From Herbihabitans rhizosphaerae (GTDB taxonomy: Bacteria > Actinomycetota > Actinomycetes > Mycobacteriales > Pseudonocardiaceae): DNA of 64,000 bases. The notes beneath the pieces were generated by a model that made no database searches, was not told where the DNA came from, and worked only from the letters and a program-made list of their open reading frames with translations. Below are positions 50,153 to 59,604 of the stretch, piece after piece (positions within the stretch are counted from its first letter, which is position 1; every line of letters begins with the position of its first letter). The stretch lies in assembly GCF_004216555.1 (NCBI RefSeq), contig NZ_SGWQ01000002.1, positions 752,208 to 816,207 on the forward strand. Direction: 5' to 3'. Made by a program: the position numbers and the translations under genes.

Positions 50153-52906
50153 GTGGCAGCGACGACCGGACCGGTGGAGGAGATCTCCGCACGCGAGGCC
50201 GAGGTCCTCGACGCGCTCGGCGAACACCTGACCAACGCGGAGATCGCCGCCAAGCTGTTCATCTCGATCCGCACCGTGGAGAGCCACGTCTCCTCGCTGC
50301 TGCGCAAGTTCGGCGTAGCGGACCGCCGCGCGCTGGCCCAGGCCGCGTCGTCCCGGTCGCAAGCTTCGACCGGTGCGCCCGCGCCGCCGACACTCCCCTC
50401 CCCGCTCACCTCGTTCGTCGGCCGGACCGAGGAGCGGCGCGCCCTGGCCGAGGCCCTCGGCGAGCACCGCATGGTCACCGCGCTCGGCCCGGGCGGCGTC
50501 GGCAAGACCCGGCTGTCGCTCGCGGTCGCCGCCGATCTGGCGACCAGCCTGCCGGACGGCGCCTGGTTCGTGGACCTGGTGCCGGTCACCGACCCGTCGA
50601 TGATCGCGCCGGCCGTGGTCACCGCGCTGGGTGCGGGCGAGCAGGCCGGACGGTCCGCGGTGGACACGCTGGTGTCGTGGCTGGCCGGCAAGCGGGCGCT
50701 GCTCGTGCTGGACAACTGCGAGCACCTGGTCGACGGCGTCGCCACGCTGGTCGAGCGGCTGCTCACGGCGAGCCCCGGACTGACCGTGCTGGCCACCAGT
50801 CAGGCGCGGCTCCTGGTGCCGTTCGAGTGGGTGTTCACCGTGCCGCCGCTGTCGCTGGCCGACGACGCGGTGGAGCTGTTCCTCGGGCGCGCCGCCGCGG
50901 CCGGCGCTCGACTGTCCGATGTGGACCGTTCGCGGATTTCCTCGATCTGCCAAGGACTCGACGGCATGGCGTTGCCGATCGAGCTGGCCGCGGCCCGGCT
51001 GCCCGCACTCGGATTGGACGGCCTGGAGGCGGGGCTGGCCGGTGCACTGCGGCTGCTGTCTGGTGGCCGGCGGCGCGACGAGCGACACAGCTCGCTTCGG
51101 TCCACTTTGGACTGGAGTTACGACCTGCTGGCGGAGGACGCGCGGGCCGTGCTGCGGTGGTCGTCGGTGTTCGCCGCACCGTTCACCGCCGACGCGGCCG
51201 CGGAGGTCACCGGGCGCGCGGACGCGGCGGCGATCCTCGCCGAGCTGGTCGACCACAGCCTGCTCACCCCGGTCGGCGGCACCGGCCGCAGCCGCTACCG
51301 GATGCTGGAGACGATCCGCCAGTACGGCCAGGAACGGCTCGCGAAGGACGGCGAGTCCGACGCGGCCACCGAGGCACACACGCGTTGGTGCCTGCGTGCG
51401 GCCGATGAGCTTTCCCGTTCCGCCACAACGGATTCCGGCTCGTGGCGGGCGGCGTTCGACGATGTGGCCGACGATCTGCGCGACGCCCTCGGCCGCGCCA
51501 CCGGTCAACCGGCACACGATCTCGCGGTTCGCCTGGCCGAGTTGACCTTCGTCCGAGGCATGCCGTCCGAGGCGCAGCGGCGCTTCGAGCAGGCGGCCAC
51601 GCTCACCGACGACGTGGAGGCGAAGGCCGCCGCGCTGCGCCGGGCCGCGGGTGCGGCGCTGTCCCGGCTGTCCGGCCCGGAGGCCGTTCGGCTGCACCGC
51701 GAGGCGGCCGACGCCGCGCTCGCCGCGGGAGACGGACCCGGCGCCGCCCGGTTGCTCGGCAAGATCGCCGAGATGATTCACCGGGGCGCCGGCCTGTTCC
51801 CCGAGTTGCCCGACGACGAGTTCGTCGACGCGCTGTTGACCGAGGCGCGCGAGCACGCCGGAGACGACCCGGTGGCCGCGGCGCAGGTGCGCGTCGCGGA
51901 GGCGTTCAAGACCATCACCTACGACCCGAGGTGCATCTCGTGTGCCGAGGACGCGCTGCGCCTCGCCCGCGCGGCCTGCGATCCGGCGATCGAGAGCGCG
52001 GCGCTGGACGCCGTGACCGTGGTGCGGCTCGCGGAGGGCGAGGTGCGTGCGGCACTGGACGGCGCGATGCGTCGCGTCGAGTTGATCGGCGAACTGCGGG
52101 TGCGGCCGGAGTTCGGCATCGAGTTCGCCGACATGCACGCGATGGCCGCCGAGTGCGCGATCGCCACCGGCGACCTGGGCACCGCGCGCCGGATGGCCGA
52201 GGGCCTGCGCGATCTGCCGTTCGTGCGCGAGGAGGGCCACATCGCGACGTCCCGGCTGATGGTGGTCACCGCGCTCGCCGGGGACTGGCCGGAGACGATC
52301 GCGCTGGCCGACCGGTTCACCGAGGGTTGGGTGCGGGCCGGGCGGCCGTTCGTGTGGAGTCTCAGCCGGGGGCCGTACGCCGCGTCGGTCGTGCATCGGC
52401 TGCGTGGCGAGATCGAGGCGGCCCAGGCGATCCGCGCGGTCGCGGACGCCTCGGTCCCCGATCCGGCCGGGCGCTCGGTGGCGGGCGGCCGGATGCTGGA
52501 CGCGCTGGTGCCGTTGCACCTGGGTGAGGCGGAACGGGCGGTCGAGGTGCTCAGCGTGCCGCCGGAGGACTTCGACAACGCGTTCGACGACGTGTGCCGG
52601 CCTTGGTATGCGGCGATGTGGGCGGAGGCCGCCGTGTTGGCCGGGCGGGCGGACGCCCAGCAGCGCATCGACCGCGCCACCGTGCTGACCAGGCAGAACC
52701 CGATCGCGGCCGCGATGCTGGCCCGAGCCGTCGCGCTGGCCGAGCGTTCGCGGGACGGTCTGGTCGCCGCCGCCGCGAGCCTGCGCGAGACGGCGTGTCG
52801 CTACCAGTGGGCGCGCACGGCGGTGTTCGCCGGCGGGGCCGAACGCGAGGCCGGTGAGGCGTTGTTCCGCGAGATCGGGGCGGTACGGATGCCCACCACG
52901 TACTGA
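50153..52906 (+). CDS. LuxR-HTH STAND ATPase regulator
   Basis: 917 residues. Residues ~10-68 are a LuxR-type HTH at the N-terminus (ISAREAEVLDALGEHLTNAEIAAKLFISIRTVESHVSSLLRKFGV). A NB-ARC/STAND ATPase follows with Walker A LGPGGVGKTR (112-119) and Walker B ALLVLDNCEHLV, then a winged helix (SLRSTLDWSYDLL) and a long helical TPR-like sensor region (~430-917). Such proteins bind a ligand or partner through the TPRs, oligomerise with ATP and activate transcription. The target is unknown; no biosynthetic cluster is adjacent. Confidence 0.88.
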   Translation: MAATTGPVEEISAREAEVLDALGEHLTNAEIAAKLFISIRTVESHVSSLLRKFGVADRRALAQAASSRSQASTGAPAPPTLPSPLTSFVGRTEERRALAEALGEHRMVTALGPGGVGKTRLSLAVAADLATSLPDGAWFVDLVPVTDPSMIAPAVVTALGAGEQAGRSAVDTLVSWLAGKRALLVLDNCEHLVDGVATLVERLLTASPGLTVLATSQARLLVPFEWVFTVPPLSLADDAVELFLGRAAAAGARLSDVDRSRISSICQGLDGMALPIELAAARLPALGLDGLEAGLAGALRLLSGGRRRDERHSSLRSTLDWSYDLLAEDARAVLRWSSVFAAPFTADAAAEVTGRADAAAILAELVDHSLLTPVGGTGRSRYRMLETIRQYGQERLAKDGESDAATEAHTRWCLRAADELSRSATTDSGSWRAAFDDVADDLRDALGRATGQPAHDLAVRLAELTFVRGMPSEAQRRFEQAATLTDDVEAKAAALRRAAGAALSRLSGPEAVRLHREAADAALAAGDGPGAARLLGKIAEMIHRGAGLFPELPDDEFVDALLTEAREHAGDDPVAAAQVRVAEAFKTITYDPRCISCAEDALRLARAACDPAIESAALDAVTVVRLAEGEVRAALDGAMRRVELIGELRVRPEFGIEFADMHAMAAECAIATGDLGTARRMAEGLRDLPFVREEGHIATSRLMVVTALAGDWPETIALADRFTEGWVRAGRPFVWSLSRGPYAASVVHRLRGEIEAAQAIRAVADASVPDPAGRSVAGGRMLDALVPLHLGEAERAVEVLSVPPEDFDNAFDDVCRPWYAAMWAEAAVLAGRADAQQRIDRATVLTRQNPIAAAMLARAVALAERSRDGLVAAAASLRETACRYQWARTAVFAGGAEREAGEALFREIGAVRMPTTY

Positions 52907-53006
52907 GGTTTCCGTGGTGGATCCGTGGTGAGCACGGATGGCGTGCGGCCGTCGCCGGAGCAGTCTTGGTGCTGTCAGCAGGAACGACCACCAAGGAGTG
53001 AGCACG

Positions 53007-53180
53007 ATGAGCACGGAGTACTTCGCCGAGACCCTGATCGCCGACCAGCACCGCCGCTACCTGGCCGAGGCCGCTCAGGAGCGCCTTGGCCGCCAGGTTC
53101 GCGACGCTCGGGCCGCCAAGCACGAGGCCCGGCGGGCTCGCCGGTGGTCGCTGCGGCCGCGCCACGCGCACGCCGCGTGA
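53007..53180 (+). CDS. Small basic protein of unknown function
   Basis: 57 residues: YFAETLIADQHRRYLAEAAQERLG then an Arg-rich end (HEARRARRWSLRPRHAHAA). ATG 53007 has AAGGAGTG upstream. The basic tail could bind nucleic acid or membrane. It directly follows the LuxR-STAND gene and may be its product-controlled neighbour. Confidence 0.5.
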   Translation: MSTEYFAETLIADQHRRYLAEAAQERLGRQVRDARAAKHEARRARRWSLRPRHAHAA

Positions 53181-53289
53181 CCCGGGCACCTCGAGCACCG
53201 CCGACGCACGGTTACTCCGGCGCGTCGGCGGTGCCGAGTGGAATTGCATGTGCAGGCTGTAGCCACTTGGGAACCGTGGGGAGGCCGGC

Positions 53290-54123
53290 GTGGAGGAAAA
53301 TCCGGTGCTGCTGCGCGCAGCGATCGGCGAGAAGCTGCGTGTCGCGCGCGAGGCGGTGGGCATGAAGATGGCCGAGGCCGCGCCGTTGCTGGACTGTTCG
53401 GAGAGCAGGCTGTGTCGGATCGAACAGGGACACGGCCTCGATGTGCATTTCGTGCGCACCGCGATGGATGTGTACAACCTCGTCGATGACACGTTGCTGG
53501 ACGAGGTCCGCCGCGCGCGCAATCCCGGATGGTGGAAGGAATACGGGATCTCCGACAAGGACTACATCGCCCTGGAAAGCGGCGCGAGCGTGGTGTCGAC
53601 GTACGCCGCGAACGTCGTGCACGGCCTGCTCCAAACCGCCGACTACGCGCGAATGCTGTTCGAGTCGCGCCGGCGGCCGATGTCCGAGGAGTGGATCGCC
53701 AAGCAGCTCACCGTGCGCCTGATTCGCCAAGAACGACTGACGGACGAAGACCAACCGCTCCAGCTCCACGCAGTGCTGGACGAGCACATGCTGCATCGTC
53801 CGATCAAACGGCCGGAACTTATGCGCACGCAGTTGGATCACCTGGCGTTGATCTCCGAGCTGCCCTCGGTCGACATACGCGTGCTGCCCGCCGAAACTGT
53901 GGCCAACGAAGCCCTACTCGGATCGTTCACCGTGCTGGACTTCTTGCAGCACGAACGGCCAAGCATCGCCCAGGTCGAGCACCCACTCTGCGTCGAACGC
54001 AAGCGACACCGCAGTCTGGTGCGGTTTGCTAGGGTCCAGTTCGAACACGTTCGATCGCTGGCGCTCGACCCGGTGGAATCGACCGCCCTGATCGAGCGAT
54101 TGGCTGACGACTGGGCGAGCTAA
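53290..54123 (+). CDS. XRE-family regulator with DUF5753 domain
   Basis: 277 residues. N-terminal HTH (LRVAREAVGMKMAEAAPLLDCSESRLCRIEQG) followed by the DUF5753 region (SVVSTYAANVVHGLLQTADYARMLF; LDEHMLHRPI; LPAETVANEALLGSFTVLDF). These regulators pair with small DUF397 proteins in actinomycetes and some control differentiation or antibiotic production. The DUF397 gene follows 10 bp downstream. Confidence 0.92.
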   Translation: MEENPVLLRAAIGEKLRVAREAVGMKMAEAAPLLDCSESRLCRIEQGHGLDVHFVRTAMDVYNLVDDTLLDEVRRARNPGWWKEYGISDKDYIALESGASVVSTYAANVVHGLLQTADYARMLFESRRRPMSEEWIAKQLTVRLIRQERLTDEDQPLQLHAVLDEHMLHRPIKRPELMRTQLDHLALISELPSVDIRVLPAETVANEALLGSFTVLDFLQHERPSIAQVEHPLCVERKRHRSLVRFARVQFEHVRSLALDPVESTALIERLADDWAS

Positions 54124-54133
54124 GAACGGCGGT

Positions 54134-54325
54134 GTGCGTATGTCCACTGTGGACATGTCGGGTTCCCGGTGGCGCAAGAGCAGCTTCAGCAGTGGGAACG
54201 AGAACGCAGAATGCGTCGAGCTGGCCGTTCTGCGCGATGTCACAGCCGTCCGTGACTCCAAGAATCCCGTTGCGGCCCTTGCCTTCCCGAGCACGAGCTG
54301 GTCGGCGTTCCTGGAGCGCCACTAG
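54134..54325 (+). CDS. DUF397 protein
   Basis: 63 residues with the family pattern SRWRKSSFSSGNENAECVELAVL and VRDSKNP, ending in FPSTSWSAFL. Partner of the upstream XRE/DUF5753 regulator, possibly a toxin-antitoxin-like or anti-regulator pair. GTG 54134 or ATG 54140 as start; the palindrome GTCCACTGTGGAC lies in codons 3-7. Ends 4 bases inside the convergent DUF222 remnant. Confidence 0.85.
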   Translation: MRMSTVDMSGSRWRKSSFSSGNENAECVELAVLRDVTAVRDSKNPVAALAFPSTSWSAFLERH

Positions 54326-55472
54326 TACGGCGGCGGGTCCGGGTCGGCGATCGGCTCAGCTCGGACCGTTGCCTCGTGTCCGAGCGGGCTGCGCGTGATC
54401 ACCACATCTGGTTCGGGTTGCTCGACATGCCAGCCGGGGCGTTCCTTGCACAGGTTGTGCCGCTCGCAGCGCGGATTCAGATTGCACAGGCAGGTACGGC
54501 CACGGTCGGCATGCCGGAGGGTGTCGTCGATCTGGCAACGGGTCGCTGGTCGATCGCAACCGGGATGTGTACATCTGCGGAACCGCAATCGCACATTCTC
54601 CGCCATCGCCGCCGGCGGATATCGCTTCCGCCCCACATCAGTGATCATCCCGCTGGCCGGGTCACTCAGTATCCGCCGCCACGTGGAATTCTTATCGGCG
54701 GCCAACTCGCGACACACCTGCGCGGGAAGCGAATCGACACCGAATAGTTCACCCAGTTTGTCATCGATTCCCATGAGTGTTGTGTGCGGGACGGTGACCC
54801 ACACGATGGTTTTGATGTGCGACTGGTTCTCTCCGCACAGGTGATCCATGGCGGTGTCGAACCGCAACTGATCCAACGTTCGCGCGTCACCCTGCTGCTT
54901 GGCGCGTCGGGCGTGCTGATCGATCCGCACATACGCCGGATACAACTGCTCCACCGGCCCCCGAATACCAAGGAACGCCTCGCCGTCGTCCTCCAGTTTG
55001 AAACTGACACACCGGTCCTTACGCCGCGCCAACCGACGCTGCTCCGCACCGTCCGGGTCGACCTTCTTCACCCACCGGTTGACCTTGTCCCGAAAGGACT
55101 TGTAGAAACACGGCGCATCAACCAACACGCCAGCTTCCACCTGCGTGGCGTGCTCATCCGACAACGGCCGCGTGACCTCGTACATCGCACGAGCCTTCGC
55201 CCAATCCAGGTCCCCACGTCCAAGTGCGGCCAGTGTCTTCGGCAGCCGAGTCGCGATAGCGGCGGCCATCGTCACCTGATGCGACGCGTGCCCAGGTGAC
55301 CACTCCAGAGCCTGCCCGATCTCCTCGGACACATTCTCCGCCCCACCCGCAACCGGTTGTACTGAGCGAGCAACCGAACCTCATCAGCACACAACGCGGC
55401 CTTATCCCGCTGAACAATCTCCAACTCCGCAACGGTGCTCGCCTCATCCGGCGTAAACGGCCCATCACCCAT
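54322..55472 (-). pseudogene. Frameshifted DUF222/HNH (13E12-type) gene
   Basis: ATG 55472 opens MGDGPFTPDEAS and reads EVRLLAQYNRLR. The match then moves by one base to PVAGGAENVSEEIGQALEWS near 55365 and continues to 54322. The two frames together give a DUF222 N-domain and a C-terminal HNH-like end, so one frameshift breaks the gene. In the HNH part the usual D-H is D-D (CQIDDTLRH) and the R-H-H is R-H-N (CERHNLCK), so the nuclease centre is also altered. These mobile-like repeats are common in actinomycetes; this copy looks dead. Confidence 0.75.
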
Positions 55473-55486
55473 TACGGTGGCAAAGA

Positions 55487-56917
55487 TCAGCGCTTACGGG
55501 CCTTCTTCTCGCGAACCCGAACCGAGATCCGCACCGGACTACCGGCAAACCCAAACCGCTCCCGCAGCTTCCGCTCGATAAACCGCCGGTACCCCGCCTC
55601 CAAAAACCCCGTCGTGAACAACACAAACATCGGCGGCCTGGTCTGCGCCTGCGTCGCGAACAGGATCTTGGGCTGCTTGCCACCACGCACCGGCGGCGGA
55701 GTCGCCGCGGTCAGCTCCGACAGCCACGCGTTCAACTGCCCGGTCGAGATCCGCTGATCCCACGAGTCCAACGCGGTGCGCAGCGCCGGCGCGAGCTTGC
55801 GCACCGCGCGCCCGGTCAGCGCGGAAATGTTGACCCGCTCGGCCCACGGCACCCGCACCAGCCCACGCTCCAACTCGCGCACGAGCTGGTGCCGCCGGTC
55901 CTCGTCGACCAGGTCCCACTTGTTCATCGCCAGCACGCACGCGCGCCCGGCCTCCACGACCATGGTCAACACCCGCAGGTCCTGCTCGGCGATCGGCTCG
56001 CTCGCGTCCAGCAGCACGATCGCCACCTCGGCCGCCTCGATCGCCGCCTTGGTGCGCAGCGACGCGTAGTACTCCGTGCCGCTCGCCGTCCGCACCCGCT
56101 TGCGCAACCCGGCCGTGTCCACGAACCGCCACAGTTGGTCGTCCAGTTCGACCAGCGAGTCGACCGGGTCGACCGTGGTGCCCGCGACCGCGTCGACCAC
56201 CGCCCGCTCCTCGCCGGTGAGCTTGTTCAGCAGGCTGGACTTGCCCACGTTCGGCTTGCCGATCAGCGCCACCCGGCGCGGGCCGCCAGTGCCGCCGGTG
56301 TCCTTCGGCGTCTCCGGCAGCGCGTCCAGGATCGCGTCCAGCAGGTCACCGGAGTTGCGACCGTGCAGCGCGCTCACCGGGATCGGCTCGCCGACGCCGA
56401 GCGACCACAGCGAGGCCGTGTCGGCCAGCAGCCGCTCGTCGTCCACCTTGTTCGCGGCCAGCAGCACGGGCGCCTTGGCGCGGCGCAACACCTTCGCGGC
56501 GGCCTCGTCGGTCGCCGTCGCGCCGACCGTCGCGTCCACGACGAGCAGGATCGCGTCGGCCGTCGCCATCGCCAGTTCCGCTTGTGCCGCAACGGAAGCC
56601 TGCAACCCCTCGGCGTCCGGCTCCCACCCGCCGGTGTCCACCACGGTGAACTTGCGGCCGTTCCACAGCGCGTCGTAGGCGACCCGATCGCGGGTAACCC
56701 CCGGGGTGTCCTGCACGACCGCCTCACGCCGGCCGAGGATGCGGTTCACCAGGGTCGACTTGCCCACGTTCGGCCGGCCGACCACGGCCAGCACCGGCTG
56801 CGGCGGCGCGCCGTGCTCCTCGTCGGAACCGTCCACATCGGACAGCGCGTGCCAGTCCGTCTCTTCGGACCAGGTGCCGTCCAGGACGGACTCGGTCACG
56901 CCGTCAACCTCTGCCAT
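55487..56917 (-). CDS. der: Ribosome assembly GTPase Der (EngA)
   Basis: 476 residues with two tandem GTPase domains: [16 protein letters not shown] with DTGGWE and NKVD in the first, and [15 protein letters not shown] with DTAGLRKR and NKWDLVD in the second, then the KH-like C-terminal domain. Acts in 50S subunit maturation. An acidic N-terminal extension (~55 residues) precedes the first G domain. ATG 56917 chosen. It ends the cmk-plsC-der operon; plsC overlaps it by 14 bp. Confidence 0.97.
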   Translation of the reverse strand: MAEVDGVTESVLDGTWSEETDWHALSDVDGSDEEHGAPPQPVLAVVGRPNVGKSTLVNRILGRREAVVQDTPGVTRDRVAYDALWNGRKFTVVDTGGWEPDAEGLQASVAAQAELAMATADAILLVVDATVGATATDEAAAKVLRRAKAPVLLAANKVDDERLLADTASLWSLGVGEPIPVSALHGRNSGDLLDAILDALPETPKDTGGTGGPRRVALIGKPNVGKSSLLNKLTGEERAVVDAVAGTTVDPVDSLVELDDQLWRFVDTAGLRKRVRTASGTEYYASLRTKAAIEAAEVAIVLLDASEPIAEQDLRVLTMVVEAGRACVLAMNKWDLVDEDRRHQLVRELERGLVRVPWAERVNISALTGRAVRKLAPALRTALDSWDQRISTGQLNAWLSELTAATPPPVRGGKQPKILFATQAQTRPPMFVLFTTGFLEAGYRRFIERKLRERFGFAGSPVRISVRVREKKARKR

Positions 56918-57557
56918 TTCGCTTCCTCTGCTCGTCGAGCTCGGCCACAAGATCGGCGAGCAAAACTCGAATGTCCTCGGTCCCCTCGGCCAGTCCGGCC
57001 CGGCCGCGCGCCACCTTCACGGTATGCGGCCGTCCGATCAGCACGTCCACCGCGGGGCGGAACCGCCGTCCGGAGCCCTCCGGCCGCCTGGTCCCCCGGC
57101 AGGCCACCGGCAGCACCACCGCGCCGGTCGACCGGACCAGCCAGGCCGCACCCTGCTGCGCGGTCTCCACGTCGCCGCTGCCTCGGCCGCCCTCGGGGAA
57201 CACCCCGATCATGCCGCCGGCCTTGAGAATCCGCACGGCGGTGAGCAGCGCGACACGGTCCGGTTCGCCTCTGCGCAGCGGCAACTGGCCGATCGCGACC
57301 AGCATCGTGCCGAGCACACCACGGTACAGCTCGTTCTTCACCCAGAACACCGAGTTGCGTCCGGTGGCGCCGAACACGAGCTGCGGCTCGATCAGCGAGC
57401 TGTGGTTGGCGACCAGCACGACCGGCCCGGTCTTCGGCACGTTCTCCTTGCCGCGCACCCGAATCCGGTACGCCGGCCGGTACAGCCAGGTCGCGAGCCA
57501 GCGGGCGACCCGGTGCAAGCCCGGTCGCGCACCCTCGGGCAGTAGCGCCGTGCTCAT
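56904..57557 (-). CDS. plsC: 1-Acyl-glycerol-3-phosphate acyltransferase-like (PlsC family)
   Basis: 217 residues. [27 protein letters not shown] holds the catalytic block; the usual H-x4-D is H-S-S-L-I-E here, with Glu at the acid position. [13 protein letters not shown] is the glycerol-phosphate-binding FPEG motif. Expected to acylate a lysophospholipid in the membrane. ATG 57557 overlaps the cmk stop by four bases. The Glu substitution should be tested before assuming full activity. Confidence 0.85.
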   Translation of the reverse strand: MSTALLPEGARPGLHRVARWLATWLYRPAYRIRVRGKENVPKTGPVVLVANHSSLIEPQLVFGATGRNSVFWVKNELYRGVLGTMLVAIGQLPLRRGEPDRVALLTAVRILKAGGMIGVFPEGGRGSGDVETAQQGAAWLVRSTGAVVLPVACRGTRRPEGSGRRFRPAVDVLIGRPHTVKVARGRAGLAEGTEDIRVLLADLVAELDEQRKRNGRG

Positions 57558-58270
57558 CGCCTGGTCGTCTCCTCGGTCACCCGCATGCCACGCTCGTCCA
57601 CATTGGACAGCAGGGCGGCGAGCACACCGTCCACGTCGAGTGCGGTGGTGTCCAACTCGATCGCGTCGTCGGCCCGGCGCAGCGGGGCCGCGGCCCTGCT
57701 GGAGTCGAGCCGATCGCGCCGCTCCACATCGGCCAGCACGGCGTCCACAGTGGACAGACGACCGTCCTGGGTGGCGCGGCGGCGGGCGCGCGCGTCGGGC
57801 GACGCGGTGAGGTACACCTTCAGCTCGGCGTCCGGCGCGACGACCGTGCCGATGTCGCGGCCCTCCACGACGATCCCGCCGCGGTCGTCGAGCACGCGCT
57901 CGATGATCGCCCGCTGCTGGTCGCACAGTAGTTCGCGCACCCGGGGCACCGCGGACACCGCGGACACGGCCGTGGTCACCTCGGGCCCCCTGATCTCGAC
58001 GGCGACGTCCTCGCCGTCCAGGTGCACGGCGGCCACCCCAGGCTCGTCGGAGATCTCCAGCCGCATCCGCTCGACCACCGTCGCGGTCATCTCGGCGTCG
58101 GTCACATCGACGCGCGCGCGGAGCACGGAAAGCGTTGCGGCGCGGTACATCGCACCGGTGTCCAGATAGCCGGCGCCCAGCGTCGAGGCGAGCCGGCGGG
58201 CCACCGTGGACTTGCCGGTACCGGACGGGCCGTCCATCGCCACAACCCCGCGAAGCTGACCTCGCCGCAC
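57554..58270 (-). CDS. cmk: Cytidylate kinase
   Basis: 238 residues. VAMDGPSGTGKSTVARRLASTLGAGYLDTGAMYRA is the P-loop and CMP-binding start; GIVVEGRDIGTVVAPDAELKVYLTAS and ARRRATQD are further Cmk signatures. Phosphorylates CMP and dCMP. GTG 58270 has GGAGGAGG upstream. First gene of the cmk-plsC-der operon, a common actinobacterial order. Confidence 0.95.
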   Translation of the reverse strand: MRRGQLRGVVAMDGPSGTGKSTVARRLASTLGAGYLDTGAMYRAATLSVLRARVDVTDAEMTATVVERMRLEISDEPGVAAVHLDGEDVAVEIRGPEVTTAVSAVSAVPRVRELLCDQQRAIIERVLDDRGGIVVEGRDIGTVVAPDAELKVYLTASPDARARRRATQDGRLSTVDAVLADVERRDRLDSSRAAAPLRRADDAIELDTTALDVDGVLAALLSNVDERGMRVTEETTRR

Positions 58271-58320
58271 CGTTCCTCCTCCTGTCGCCGCCAGCCGTCC
58301 ATTCTGCCTGGCGGCACAGG

Positions 58321-59028
58321 TCACACCGTCGGCGGCTCGACCAGTCGCCAGTACTGCTTCTTCTTCACGTCCCGCACCACGACACCCAGCTCGGCCAGCT
58401 CGCCGCGCAGTTCGCGGGCGTCGTCGGTCTCCTCCAGCGAGTGCAGGAGCTTCTCGCGCGCCTTCAAGATCGCGTTCGCACCGGCCGGCAGCCCGTGCGC
58501 GCCGGGCACCCAGCGGTGGAACTCGGCGGCGTGCGGGTCCTCTGCCACCCAGGTGTAGCCGTGCTCGCGGAACGCCTCCGCGAGCGTCTTGGCGCTGTGG
58601 TCGCACCATTCACGGGCCACGTCCTCGCCGCGCTTTCCCTGGAGCACCAGGCAGTTCGCGTCACGGAACACCACGTGGACGTGGTCCGCGGCGATCACCC
58701 GTGACGTCCCCTTGCGCTTGAGGATCACCGTCTCCGGCGAGACGGTGACGATCACACTCTCGTGCCTGCCGATGAGCCCGAGGCCGACGCCGACAGCCGC
58801 ACCGATCGCCACCGCACCGATCGTCACCTGCGGCTCGGGCAGTGACTCCAGCATGCGCAGCGGACCGGGCGCCCAGTCGTAGCCGCCGACCCACTCGGCG
58901 ACCACGCGCAGCAGCACGCCGAGTAACGCGCCGCCCACCGGAAAGCCCAACCAGAACAACACGGCCATCCACGTGGGTGCGGTCACCACGGTCTGGCCGT
59001 GCTGGGTCTCCCTCGAACTCAAGATCAT
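58321..59028 (-). CDS. YqeB-like membrane protein
   Basis: 235 residues. Two N-terminal membrane helices (AVLFWLGFPVGGALLGVLLRVV; VTIGAVAIGAAVGVGLGLIG), then a soluble domain with VIAADHVHVVFRDANCLVLQGKRGEDVAREW. The pattern fits the YqeB family described in Bacillus and actinomycetes, function unknown. Divergent from the antiporter pair with 83 bp between the starts. Confidence 0.7.
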   Translation of the reverse strand: MILSSRETQHGQTVVTAPTWMAVLFWLGFPVGGALLGVLLRVVAEWVGGYDWAPGPLRMLESLPEPQVTIGAVAIGAAVGVGLGLIGRHESVIVTVSPETVILKRKGTSRVIAADHVHVVFRDANCLVLQGKRGEDVAREWCDHSAKTLAEAFREHGYTWVAEDPHAAEFHRWVPGAHGLPAGANAILKAREKLLHSLEETDDARELRGELAELGVVVRDVKKKQYWRLVEPPTV

Positions 59029-59111
59029 CCTCCCTGCTTCCCCCGACTCAGTGACGGTATCGACACCCGGAGTGCCGGGAAGAAACCCCTCACCTCGATC
59101 GTTACCCTGAC

Positions 59112-59597
59112 GTGGTGAACGTCGACGTGACTCCGCTGCCGGGGATCGGCACGCGCCAGGATTTCTCGACCCGCGCGGGTCGCCGCGTCGGTGTGGTGAC
59201 GCATCGGGACGGCCATTTCGAGCTGATCGTCTCGCGGCAGGACGACCCGGACGCGTGCACGGCGTCCATTCCGCTGTCCGCCGAGGAGGCCGGCGCGCTG
59301 GCGAACCTGCTCGGCGCCCCGCAGCTCGTCGCGCAGCTCAACGACGAGCACCGGGACGTGGCGGGGGTGAGCACCCGACAGCTTCCGCTGCCGCACGGCT
59401 CGCCGTTCGACGGCCGCACGCTCGGTGACACCGCGCTGCGCACCCGCACGCTGGCGTCGGTCGTCGCGGTGGTGCGGGCCGGCACCGTGCACCCGTCGCC
59501 CGGTCCGGACTTCACGCTGGCCAGTGGGGACACGTTGATCACCGTCGGTACACCGCAGGGTCTCGCCAAGGCCGTGGACATTCTCGATCGCGGCTGA
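59112..59597 (+). CDS. KhtT-like antiporter regulatory subunit (RCK_C domain)
   Basis: 161 residues. N-terminal domain (LPGIGTRQDFSTRAGRRVGVVTHRDGHFELIV) followed by a TrkA-C/RCK_C domain (LASVVAVVRAGTVHPSPGPDFTLASGDTLITVGTP). In Bacillus KhtT gates the K+/H+ antiporter KhtU. The antiporter gene follows 7 bp downstream. GTG at 59112 or 59115. Confidence 0.88.
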   Translation: MVNVDVTPLPGIGTRQDFSTRAGRRVGVVTHRDGHFELIVSRQDDPDACTASIPLSAEEAGALANLLGAPQLVAQLNDEHRDVAGVSTRQLPLPHGSPFDGRTLGDTALRTRTLASVVAVVRAGTVHPSPGPDFTLASGDTLITVGTPQGLAKAVDILDRG

Positions 59598-59604
59598 GAC
59601 GTCC

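Noticed and set aside
49784..53014. 1076-residue minus-strand frame opposite the LuxR-STAND gene
   Set aside because: His/Arg/Gln-rich antisense artefact of a GC-rich gene; the plus-strand gene has clear HTH and Walker motifs.
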